DNA from: JAIRNF01 sp031551125
Lineage (GTDB): Bacteria; Bacteroidota; Bacteroidia; Bacteroidales; UBA932
Length of the DNA: 8,566 nt
Direction: 5' to 3'
Assembly (NCBI GenBank): GCA_031551125.1
Contig: JAVBOB010000019.1
Coordinates: 1 to 8,566 of the forward strand
Shown piece after piece: positions 1 to 6,016 of the stretch; position 1 is the first letter of the stretch, and each line of letters opens with the position of its first letter. The notes beneath the pieces were generated by a model that was not told where the DNA came from, did no database searches, and worked only from the letters and a program-made list of their open reading frames with translations. The position numbers and the translations under genes were made by a program.

Positions 1-824
1 CTTACCGCTACGCTGCCGATGCCCGCTGCTCCCCACGCTACCGTGATGCTGCTGGTGTTATCGCCGGCGGCGATGGTGCCGCCGCTTACCGTCCAGCTGT
101 AGCCGCTCATGTCCGCTTCGGTGCTGTAGGTTTCGCTCGTAGCCGCACACACGCCGACACTACCGTTAACTGTGGGTACAGGTCTCTCATAAGCAGTAAC
201 ATCAATAAAATCTAGCAGCTCACAGTTAAAAGCAGATATGAACTTTACATATATTCGTGTGCTATTGGTAACCACAAGCGGTAACGCAAGCGGTTGCGAA
301 TAAGCCGCATCAGCAAAAAACAGCGTATCCCTGACATTCTCGGTCGCCACCACCAGCGTGTCAACGCTAAGCCGAGTTCCGACACAAACAGCTACATTCC
401 GAAGTTGATAGCCGGCTGCATCATTCGCTTGCAGCTCCACCGCGCCGGCATCTATTCCACAACCCACAAGACGAAGGCTATCACGCTGGTCAACGTTCAC
501 CGTAGCCAGTGCCCAAGCGTTCACCAATTCTGCGGAAACTTTATTGTTTGCGTAGCTCCCTTCCTGTATGGCCAGTGTAGGTGTCGATCCCCCATTATCA
601 GCTAGCACTGTTAGGTTACCCACCACATTGCTGAACGCATCTTTTGCCATTCCGCTTGCTACATTCATATTTCTAACCCCTGTTCCTATAGCAGTGGGCT
701 TTACAAATACAACATCAGTGATAGAGGTAGGAGGCGTAAACTGGGCAAATAAGCTAACAGGCCATATAACCTGTAGTAATCCACAGAAAAATATCGCAAT
801 AATAATGGGATTACGTAGCGGCAT
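1..824 (-). CDS. Secreted protein with Ig/PKD-like domain, partial (3' end outside window)
   Basis: An open frame of 274 codons runs from an ATG at 824-822 to the left edge with no stop, so the C-terminus is missing. An in-frame TGA lies 24 bases upstream and no other start falls between, which fixes the ATG. Residues 1-27 form a classical signal peptide: a short basic start (MPLR), a long hydrophobic core, and SLFA before Q28 as the likely cleavage site. The cysteine at residue 14 is not in a lipobox. Residues 30-210 are a Ser/Thr/Val-rich, beta-looking region I do not recognise. From about residue 215 (PTVNGS) a PKD/Ig-like domain begins, with the typical YSWTVSGGTI and ITVAWG strand motifs. 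In Bacteroidota such domains are common in large type IX-secreted surface proteins, but any sorting domain would lie outside the window. Function is unknown; an adhesin or surface-structure role is a guess. The domain-coding part (1-180) is clearly more GC-rich than the rest. Confidence 0.85.
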   Translation of the reverse strand, partial: MPLRNPIIIAIFFCGLLQVIWPVSLFAQFTPPTSITDVVFVKPTAIGTGVRNMNVASGMAKDAFSNVVGNLTVLADNGGSTPTLAIQEGSYANNKVSAELVNAWALATVNVDQRDSLRLVGCGIDAGAVELQANDAAGYQLRNVAVCVGTRLSVDTLVVATENVRDTLFFADAAYSQPLALPLVVTNSTRIYVKFISAFNCELLDFIDVTAYERPVPTVNGSVGVCAATSETYSTEADMSGYSWTVSGGTIAAGDNTSSITVAWGAAGIGSVAV

Positions 825-1060
825 AATTTGTAGTTTGGAATAAATTAGTTTTCAGACCACTAAACGTTCATTAAAACAATCGTTTTTAAACTCTTGTTTG
901 TGAAAAGCAAGCCAGCACATTGGGGTCTACACCATGCACAAACCATTCTATAACCATAACCACTCTACTCATAATATACTATCAATAAAGATAATAATGA
1001 TGGATAAACCATACTAAGGCGGCTTTAGCCTATGAAGTTAACATACTTCAATGCTGTTTT

Positions 1061-1075
1061 ACCGTGCAAATATCA
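1061..1075 (-). promoter_or_regulatory. Weak candidate promoter for the secreted-protein gene
   Basis: On the minus strand this reads GATATTTGCACGGTA, which resembles the Bacteroidota -7 element TAnnTTTG with a mismatch in the first base. Thirteen of its bases (ATATTTGCACGGT) are identical to the element directly in front of ftsX. It lies just after the M23 stop codon and would give a leader of roughly 235 bases. No convincing -33 TTG is present at the expected distance, so this is a weak call. The rest of the gap (825-1097) shows only a small inverted repeat, TGAAGT/ACTTCA at 1033-1050, and no clear terminator. Confidence 0.25.
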
Positions 1076-1097
1076 GAAATAAAACATCATAAAATAG

Positions 1098-2336
1098 CTA
1101 AGAAGATAAGCGGGAAACCCATTTTTGCACTATTGAGTCAAAAGCCGGACGATTTTCTTCACGAACGGGTTCTACGGGAGGAGATTCGATGGTTAGCGGA
1201 TTTACAGGCGAACCATTTTTCCATACACGGAAATCAAGATGAGGCCCGGTTGATAAACCCGTACTGCCTACATAGCCTATCAGCTGGCCTTGGCTTACGC
1301 GTGAGCCTTCGGCAATACCGTCAGCATAGCGTGAAAGGTGCAGATATGCCGTAGTATATACGCTATTATGTCGAATTTTTATAGTGTTTCCTCCCCCTCC
1401 ATTATAGGATTTTTCAATAACCGTTCCATCTCCTATTGACATTACGGGAGTGCCGCTGGGCGCAGCGTAATCAACACCCGTATGAGGACGTACAATGCGT
1501 AACACAGGATGATTTCGTGCATACGAGAAGTGGGAAGAAATACGAGAAAATTTGAGCGGTGCTTTTAAGAATGCTTTTTTCAGGCTGTTACCCTGCTCGT
1601 CCCAATAGCTACCTACGCTATCCTGCTCAAAGTAGAAGGCGTAAAATGTTTTACCTGCGTGATTAAACTTTGCCGCATGTATCCGCCCCAGTCCAACCAT
1701 TACGCTATCATCAACATAGCGCTCGTCGTAAATAACCCGAAAGCTATCACCTTTTTTCAGTCCGAAGAAGTCAATAGACCATGCGTAAATATCCGATAAA
1801 TCGAGCGCCAGCATGCGGTTTATGCCGTTGTCTGCTGCCGCATTCCATACCGATGTGCTTATGGTAGCGCTATCTTGGCGTTGACGAAGGGAGAGCTCCT
1901 TACTACCACGTGAAACCTTAAAGTCATTCTTAAAGTCGAATACAACATAGCTGGTAGGCGACTGCTCGTACACAAAGTAGCATAGCTTACGGGTAGAATC
2001 GAGAGAGTGAAACGCTTTGTAAGGAAAGCCGGCACGAACGGTTCGAGCGTCAAACGTACTGCGTAACATGGTGGAAACGCTATCCCTATTTGCCGATGTG
2101 GCGCCTAAAGACACAAGCACTTCTGACAATACTTGGTTTTGTCGAATAACGCCGCTTGTAATGTCAAACGAATCAATAGGAATACCGTAAATACATACCG
2201 GAGTAGCCGGTGGTGGAGCTACAGCATCAGGCTGCTCAACAACGTTCAATGGCTTACGAAGAAATAAAAAATAGCATAACAGTGCGGCTAGCAACAAGGC
2301 TAGCACTACGGTTATTGCTATTTTTGTTCGCTTCAT
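1098..2336 (-). CDS. M23 family metallopeptidase, MepM/Csd3-like, single membrane anchor
   Basis: This 412-residue protein is probably a periplasmic murein endopeptidase that cuts peptide crosslinks in peptidoglycan. Residues 7-26 form one hydrophobic anchor after a basic start (MKRTK), followed by a proline-rich linker (residues 36-46). Residues 60-200 resemble the middle domain of MepM/OapA/Csd3 proteins, and WSIDFFGLKKGDSFRVIYDE is very typical of that group. The catalytic M23 domain spans about 255-382 and starts with a FSRISSHFSYARNHP block. Visible metal and catalytic residues are H285 and D289 (HTGVD), H333 (YLHLSR) and H366 (GPHLDF). The family's last motif is usually HLH; here residue 368 is Asp in place of the second His, which normally binds zinc. 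Asp can bind zinc, so activity is plausible but unproven. I see no LysM motif. The start ATG overlaps the stop of the upstream YitT-family gene (ATGA), so the two are probably co-translated. What follows the peptidase domain is a 30-residue tail without a recognised domain. Confidence 0.92.
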   Translation of the reverse strand: MKRTKIAITVVLALLLAALLCYFLFLRKPLNVVEQPDAVAPPPATPVCIYGIPIDSFDITSGVIRQNQVLSEVLVSLGATSANRDSVSTMLRSTFDARTVRAGFPYKAFHSLDSTRKLCYFVYEQSPTSYVVFDFKNDFKVSRGSKELSLRQRQDSATISTSVWNAAADNGINRMLALDLSDIYAWSIDFFGLKKGDSFRVIYDERYVDDSVMVGLGRIHAAKFNHAGKTFYAFYFEQDSVGSYWDEQGNSLKKAFLKAPLKFSRISSHFSYARNHPVLRIVRPHTGVDYAAPSGTPVMSIGDGTVIEKSYNGGGGNTIKIRHNSVYTTAYLHLSRYADGIAEGSRVSQGQLIGYVGSTGLSTGPHLDFRVWKNGSPVNPLTIESPPVEPVREENRPAFDSIVQKWVSRLSS

Positions 2337-3235
2337 CCTTTTGATTTTACCTTCATCGGGTCAAAACCCTTTCCATACACTCCCATTACCGAGCCTACGG
2401 ATATAAAAGCATTTTTATCAACGCTCTTAATGATACGGTAAATGCCGTTTGACTCATACTTACGCGCAATTACCATAAGCACCTTATTTTCTTCCTTGGT
2501 AAACCATCCGGTTGCGTTGAGTACCGATACCCCTCTGTTCATCTCGCCTGTAATACGATTGGCGATTTCTTCGTACTGTTTGGAGAAAATAAAAATTTGT
2601 ACTGATTGCTTAGAGCCGGATAACAACCAGTCAAGCGTAACGCTCATTACTCCCAGCTGCACGTATCCGTATATAACCTTCACGATATCATTGAAAATGA
2701 AAAACGAGCTGCCAATAATGAATAAGTCGATGTAGGCAATAACCCGTCCGGGGCTTTGGTTAAAGCGCTTGGTAACCATTAGCGCTACAATATCCGTTCC
2801 TCCGGTACTTCCTCCTTGCGAAAAGTTGATGCTGATACCTGCTCCGGCCACCATACCGCCAAATATAGCCATTGTTAGCGGGCCATTTTCTCCCAAAGAA
2901 GGAATCATATTCGGATCGATGTAGTTAAACAGCTGTGGCAATACTTGGAACCCAATAGTAGCAATAACTATGGAAAATACTGTTTTTATTCCAAAATCTC
3001 GCCCTAAACTTTTCATCGCCATAAGCAGTAATATGCCATTGATGATGAAGAATGTATAGCCTACAGGGAAACCCTTACCGGTGGCAAAGTATATCAACGT
3101 ACCAATACCGCTCACCCCACCGCCGACAATTTCGTTAGGAATAAGAAAAACCGTCCATGCTGTTACATATACAAGCGTTCCTAACGTTAAAAGAAAGTAT
3201 GATTTTATTGTACCTAAAACTACCTTTGTCTCCAT
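2333..3235 (-). CDS. YitT family membrane protein (DUF161 plus C-terminal DUF2179)
   Basis: A 300-residue integral membrane protein of the YitT family, a good length match. Hydrophobic segments lie at about 12-32, 36-51, 58-75, 84-102, 120-137 and 164-182. Family signatures are the glycine-rich VGGGVSGIGTLIY (37-49), with its preceding FLIPNEI, and SQGGSTGGTDIVAL (139-152). The soluble C-terminal DUF2179 domain covers about 210-292, with the typical TGWFTKEENKVLMVIARKYE stretch and a GSVMGVYGKGF ending; this domain has a PII-like fold in known members. The transported substrate or role of YitT proteins is not settled, so I assign none. The gene starts 124 bases after the DUF4270 stop, beyond a hairpin, so it may have its own promoter, although I find no good TAnnTTTG there. 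Its TGA overlaps the ATG of the M23 peptidase gene by the classic 4-base ATGA, which suggests coupled expression of membrane protein and wall enzyme. Confidence 0.95.
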   Translation of the reverse strand: METKVVLGTIKSYFLLTLGTLVYVTAWTVFLIPNEIVGGGVSGIGTLIYFATGKGFPVGYTFFIINGILLLMAMKSLGRDFGIKTVFSIVIATIGFQVLPQLFNYIDPNMIPSLGENGPLTMAIFGGMVAGAGISINFSQGGSTGGTDIVALMVTKRFNQSPGRVIAYIDLFIIGSSFFIFNDIVKVIYGYVQLGVMSVTLDWLLSGSKQSVQIFIFSKQYEEIANRITGEMNRGVSVLNATGWFTKEENKVLMVIARKYESNGIYRIIKSVDKNAFISVGSVMGVYGKGFDPMKVKSKG

Positions 3236-3273
3236 TTTACGATTTTGTGGTTCCTGTGTAATTTAAGCAAACA

Positions 3274-3292
3274 GCCCCTCAGAGAAAGGGGC
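3274..3292 (-). terminator. Hairpin, probable terminator of the GT5-DUF4270 transcript
   Basis: GCCCCT and AGGGGC form a perfect 6-bp GC-rich stem with a 7-base loop. On the minus strand the stem is followed by TGTTTGCTT, a T-rich but not pure T tail. It lies after the DUF4270 stop and 39 bases before the YitT-family start, so it could end the first transcript or act as an attenuator that partly lets transcription into the next pair. The imperfect tail keeps confidence moderate. Confidence 0.5.
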
Positions 3293-3300
3293 ATGTTTAG

Positions 3301-3322
3301 GTTATATAAGCTTAAGTATAAC
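3301..3322. repeat. Imperfect palindrome between DUF4270 and YitT-family genes
   Basis: GTTATA (3301-3306) and TATAAC (3317-3322) are exact inverted copies and enclose the palindrome TAAGCTTA (3307-3314). Its symmetry and position upstream of the YitT-family gene would suit an operator, but AT-rich sequence makes such patterns fairly likely by chance. A second weak inverted pair, AATTGC (3323-3328) and GCAATT (3344-3349), adjoins it. No regulator is encoded nearby. Confidence 0.3.
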
Positions 3323-3359
3323 AATTGCGCCGTTACACCCCAAGCAATTAAGCCGCCTA

Positions 3360-4739
3360 CTACTTTGGTTCCGTATAGGTAACGATTAGCTTTAACGGTT
3401 TTGAGTGCTTAGCTCCTCTCATTACCCCGCGGTAAGCAACGTACTGGCTTATGTTATACATGGTGGTAGTATAGCTCGTGGTTTTAGCGTAGCTCGATAA
3501 CCAAAACTTCCATTCTGTGTTACTCTGCAGCATTCTGTTCACCTCATAAGTTAAGTTGAAGCTGTACTTTTTAAGTGAGCGGTTCAACGTTCCATCATAG
3601 TATGATATTCCGGAGAAGCTGGGTAACCAGTTGAAGAACGAGCTACCTACCCAGTAAGGATACCATGAAGTAGGCGGTGCAAGAGAGGCAGGATACTTTG
3701 TTATATCCTGTCCACTAAAATCTTCCAGCTCCAACACTAATTCAGCACGAGAAACAGCCACTTGTTTGGGGTCGAGGCCTTTCTTCGCTATCCAGTCCGT
3801 TATCATTTTTTGCTTCAGCTTTATATATGGTGCTGCACCATATAAGCCTTGCAGGTACACAACGCTATCAAGTACAGCAGAGGCTGTAGTGTCATTCATA
3901 TGGTTTATTCTCAATGCCGGATTAGCCTGTGTGTAGTCATGCTGTATGGTATTGAACTGAACTGAGGCATACGCTCCCGATGCCATTACCATATCCGTCA
4001 TGTAAACACAGGTAGTATCAGTAGCTTTACTATTACTATACGTAAGCGTTAGCTGTGTAGCACCCGCATTAACGTAGTTCATACGGTGGCTACCGCCTAC
4101 AGGCTGGGCTACAACGTATAGACCTTTGAAGAAATCATAGAAGGGCGATTTGGTCACGGTATCAGCCCGTGTCATAATTTCATCAGTAGCGTTTAGCAGC
4201 CTGTTGCCTAAGCTTGGATCCAGCGTAATCTTTATATCTTCGCCATTACCATTGTAGGTAACAGAGCCAACCGGAGTAGCGTTAACCATAGTCATTACAG
4301 GAGTAACCGGATAGTAGCTTGAGTCGATATAAAGCCGTTCGCTCAGCTCATAAACGGTTATGGTTTGCGCCACAGCTTCATCGCCCGTCATCGTGCTAAC
4401 CGGCATGGTAAGCACTAACGAGGTTAACGAAGGGCTGTTTCCAAACTTTACCGTATCATACACCGGGAGCATCTGAAAAGCGCTTCCGGCAACGGTTGAA
4501 CCAAAAATATCATCATAATCCGTTCCCAACAGAATAAGTCCGCTGTTAACCGTAGAAAGAGAATCTAGGCTGATGGTATAAGCATCGGGGTAAATCGTAT
4601 CTATCTTGATGCTGCGAATCTCATCAGAGGGAATAAAGTTAACTCCAAGTGTTTTGTCAACATCCGTACAAGAAAAAAGGAAAGCTGAGGCTGCAAATAC
4701 CGAAACCGCTAGCTTTAGGGAATTGAATAGCTTAGTCAT
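3360..4739 (-). CDS. DUF4270 family lipoprotein
   Basis: A 459-residue exported lipoprotein. The N-terminus has a basic start, a hydrophobic core and the lipobox FLFSC, with lipid-modified Cys24. The mature protein begins with acidic residues (TDVDKTLGVNF), and the LGVNFIPSDE-type opening is typical of the Bacteroidota DUF4270 family (PF14092). The rest is rich in Ser, Thr, Tyr and Val, predicted to be mostly beta structure, and ends in LKLIVTYTEPK with no sorting domain. Its molecular function is unknown. Its start ATG lies inside the end of the upstream GT5-like gene (8-base overlap, 4732-4739). This GT5/DUF4270 pairing recurs in Bacteroidota as I recall it, which argues for a shared job even though one product is cytoplasmic and the other is on the cell surface or in the periplasm. 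The gene ends before a hairpin at 3274-3292. Confidence 0.9.
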   Translation of the reverse strand: MTKLFNSLKLAVSVFAASAFLFSCTDVDKTLGVNFIPSDEIRSIKIDTIYPDAYTISLDSLSTVNSGLILLGTDYDDIFGSTVAGSAFQMLPVYDTVKFGNSPSLTSLVLTMPVSTMTGDEAVAQTITVYELSERLYIDSSYYPVTPVMTMVNATPVGSVTYNGNGEDIKITLDPSLGNRLLNATDEIMTRADTVTKSPFYDFFKGLYVVAQPVGGSHRMNYVNAGATQLTLTYSNSKATDTTCVYMTDMVMASGAYASVQFNTIQHDYTQANPALRINHMNDTTASAVLDSVVYLQGLYGAAPYIKLKQKMITDWIAKKGLDPKQVAVSRAELVLELEDFSGQDITKYPASLAPPTSWYPYWVGSSFFNWLPSFSGISYYDGTLNRSLKKYSFNLTYEVNRMLQSNTEWKFWLSSYAKTTSYTTTMYNISQYVAYRGVMRGAKHSKPLKLIVTYTEPK

Positions 4740-5544
4740 TGGCTAAAATTTTATTGTAGAATTTAGCGTACTCCTGCAAGTATTGTTCGGGTTCTTGGTA
4801 TTTTAGTATAGGTTTTTTTAACGACTTGGCGTGCTTTAGCGCGGTTTCATTTACCGTTGTAGAGCCAAGTATTACTCCATCGGAGTAGCTTATGGCCAAC
4901 TTTGCCAAGCCCGCATAGTCGGGTGTTCCCAGCGTTTCCACATCTTTTGCTTTAATACCCTCCATCAGAACTTTCTTCTTCATGTTCGGGTCTAAATTCT
5001 CTGAGAAATTATCATCATACAGCGATACCACCACCTTTGTTGAGGCAAACAGCGGATCGTCTTGATAAGCCTTTTTTAAAAATAGAGGAGCCATGTAGGA
5101 GAACCAGCCATGACAGTGGATAATGTCCGGCGACCAACGAAGCTTCTTAACTGTTTCGAGAACACCCCGAGCAAAGAACACTGCCCGCTCGTCGTTATCA
5201 TCGAAAAATTTACCGTCCTCACCACGAGCTATTTGCTTACGCTGGAAGTAATCTTCGTTATCAATAAAGTAAACCTGCATACGTGCTGAAGTAATAGAGG
5301 CCACTTTAATGATAAGCGGATGGTCGGTATCGTTGATAATCAGGTTCATTCCGGAAAGGCGAATAACTTCGTGCAGCTGGTTACGACGTTCATTAATACA
5401 ACCGTACCGAGGCATAAAGATACGCACCTCTCTACCCAGGTCTTGCATACCTTGTGGAAGATACCTGCTGATGTTTGAAATTTCACTCTCCGGAAGGTAA
5501 GGCATTACCTCTGATGAAATGAAAAGTACTCTGGCATTTTGCAT
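4732..5544 (-). CDS. Short GT5-like glycogen/starch synthase homologue (N-terminal domain only)
   Basis: This 270-residue cytoplasmic protein matches the N-terminal Rossmann half (Glyco_transf_5) of glycogen synthase, which is normally about 480 residues long. It opens with RVLFISSEVMPYLPESEI, where the usual KxGGL loop that binds the sugar nucleotide is absent: residues 15-22 are PYLPESEI. IIHCHGW (141-147) replaces the usual HxHDW motif. The second, GT-B C-terminal domain is entirely missing. The protein ends naturally, with no remnant of the second half in the following frame, which encodes DUF4270. This short form is common in Bacteroidota under the name glycogen/starch synthase, so it is a family trait and not a local truncation. 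Glycogen synthase activity is doubtful; a binding or regulatory role, or an uncharacterised transferase, is possible. It is the first gene of its transcript, behind a clear promoter and a leader of about 30 bases, and it overlaps the DUF4270 start by 8 bases. Confidence 0.88.
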   Translation of the reverse strand: MQNARVLFISSEVMPYLPESEISNISRYLPQGMQDLGREVRIFMPRYGCINERRNQLHEVIRLSGMNLIINDTDHPLIIKVASITSARMQVYFIDNEDYFQRKQIARGEDGKFFDDNDERAVFFARGVLETVKKLRWSPDIIHCHGWFSYMAPLFLKKAYQDDPLFASTKVVVSLYDDNFSENLDPNMKKKVLMEGIKAKDVETLGTPDYAGLAKLAISYSDGVILGSTTVNETALKHAKSLKKPILKYQEPEQYLQEYAKFYNKILAND

Positions 5545-5576
5545 TGAGAAACACTTAACTTAATGTAAAGCAACTG

Positions 5577-5606
5577 CAAATATACGATATTTTGTCGATT
5601 TGACAA
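5577..5606 (-). promoter_or_regulatory. Bacteroidota-type promoter of the GT5-DUF4270 transcript
   Basis: Reading the minus strand, TTG (5606-5604) is followed by a 19-base spacer and TATATTTG (5584-5577). This fits the Bacteroidota primary sigma factor pattern of a -33 TTG and a -7 TAnnTTTG. Transcription should start about four bases further on, near 5573, giving a leader of about 29 bases before the ATG at 5544. No Shine-Dalgarno sequence is visible in that leader, as is usual in this phylum. Confidence 0.75.
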
Positions 5607-5712
5607 CCTTACGCGCAAAGCTACGTTAAATAATGCTGGTTAATGCTAGATAACAGCTATTAGACATGCGTATCGCAATGTGAGATATAAGTAATGCAGC
5701 CATTTACCCCGT

Positions 5713-5997
5713 TAGCTATGTATATTGTTACCGGTTATTAATTGTTATTTCTCGTTATTTGGTTATTAGTAGCTATTCTTTGTTCGTTTAACCTCTAACC
5801 TTTCACGTTTAACTTTTAACCTCTAACCATTCACGTTATTTGTTATTGGGTTATTCTTTGTTCGTTTAACCTCTAACCATTCACGTTTCACCTTTAACCT
5901 TTAACCTTTCACGTTCTTTCATTTCACCATTCACCCTTCACGTTTTTCCGTTCCATCATTAACTTTTCACCATTCACCATTAACTATTCACCAACTT
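5713..5997. repeat. Left arm of a degenerate inverted repeat flanking ftsX
   Basis: This is most of the gene-free stretch between the GT5 gene and ftsX. Read on the minus strand it aligns, with gaps and substitutions, to 6906-7178 read on the plus strand. Anchors are a perfect 21-base inverted match (5761-5781 with 7008-7028), a perfect 20-base match (5848-5867 with 7066-7085), an outer end TAACAATATACATAGCTA against TAACAACATACATAGCTA, and an inner end GGTGAATAGTTAATGGTGAA against GGTGAATGGTTAAAGGTGAA. It holds no open frame of note. The remaining bases 5607-5712 carry short direct repeats of TAATGCT (5631, 5641) and nothing else I can name. Confidence 0.8.
5758..5913 (-). repeat. Two tandem 78-base units, each seven heptads plus a 29-base spacer
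   Basis: On the minus strand 5913-5865 is exactly seven consecutive 7-base words, and so is 5835-5787. The words are CGTGAAA, CGTGAAT, GGTTAAA, GGTTAGA, GGTGAAA and AGTTAAA, roughly SGTKARA. Each array is followed by a 29-base spacer that begins CGAACAAAGAATA and continues with AATAAC-like words. The overlap between units includes a 38-base stretch (5773-5810 and 5851-5888) with two mismatches. A further five heptads in phase lie at 5958-5992. No protein or stable RNA fold is evident. Confidence 0.75.
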
Positions 5998-6001
5998 ATG
6001 C

Positions 6002-6009
6002 TATATTTG
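6002..6009 (+). promoter_or_regulatory. -7 element of the ftsX promoter, giving a nearly leaderless mRNA
   Basis: TATATTTG is a perfect match to the Bacteroidota -7 consensus TAnnTTTG and is only seven bases from the ftsX ATG. The expected transcription start, about four bases past the element, leaves a leader of roughly 0-5 bases. The -33 position (5980-5982) reads TTA and not TTG, a near match. An additional promoter further upstream inside the repeat cannot be excluded, but no other TAnnTTTG is seen there. Confidence 0.6.
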
Positions 6010-6016
6010 CACGGTT

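Noticed and set aside
294..843. Two plus-strand open frames (294-605 and 568-843)
   Set aside because: Both lie opposite the secreted-protein gene, which has a signal peptide and a recognisable Ig/PKD domain; their translations show no domain and odd composition.
1021..1050. Terminator for the M23 gene (GGCTTTAGCC, TGAAGT/ACTTCA)
   Set aside because: Stems are short, with a 2-base or AT-rich loop, and no T-run follows on the minus strand.
1064..1354. Plus-strand open frame of 96 codons
   Set aside because: It is antisense to the M23 catalytic domain and shows no domain of its own.
4732..5544. GT5 gene as a frameshifted full-length glycogen synthase
   Set aside because: No C-terminal GT-B domain is encoded after it in any frame; the next sequence is an intact DUF4270 gene, and the short form is typical of the phylum.
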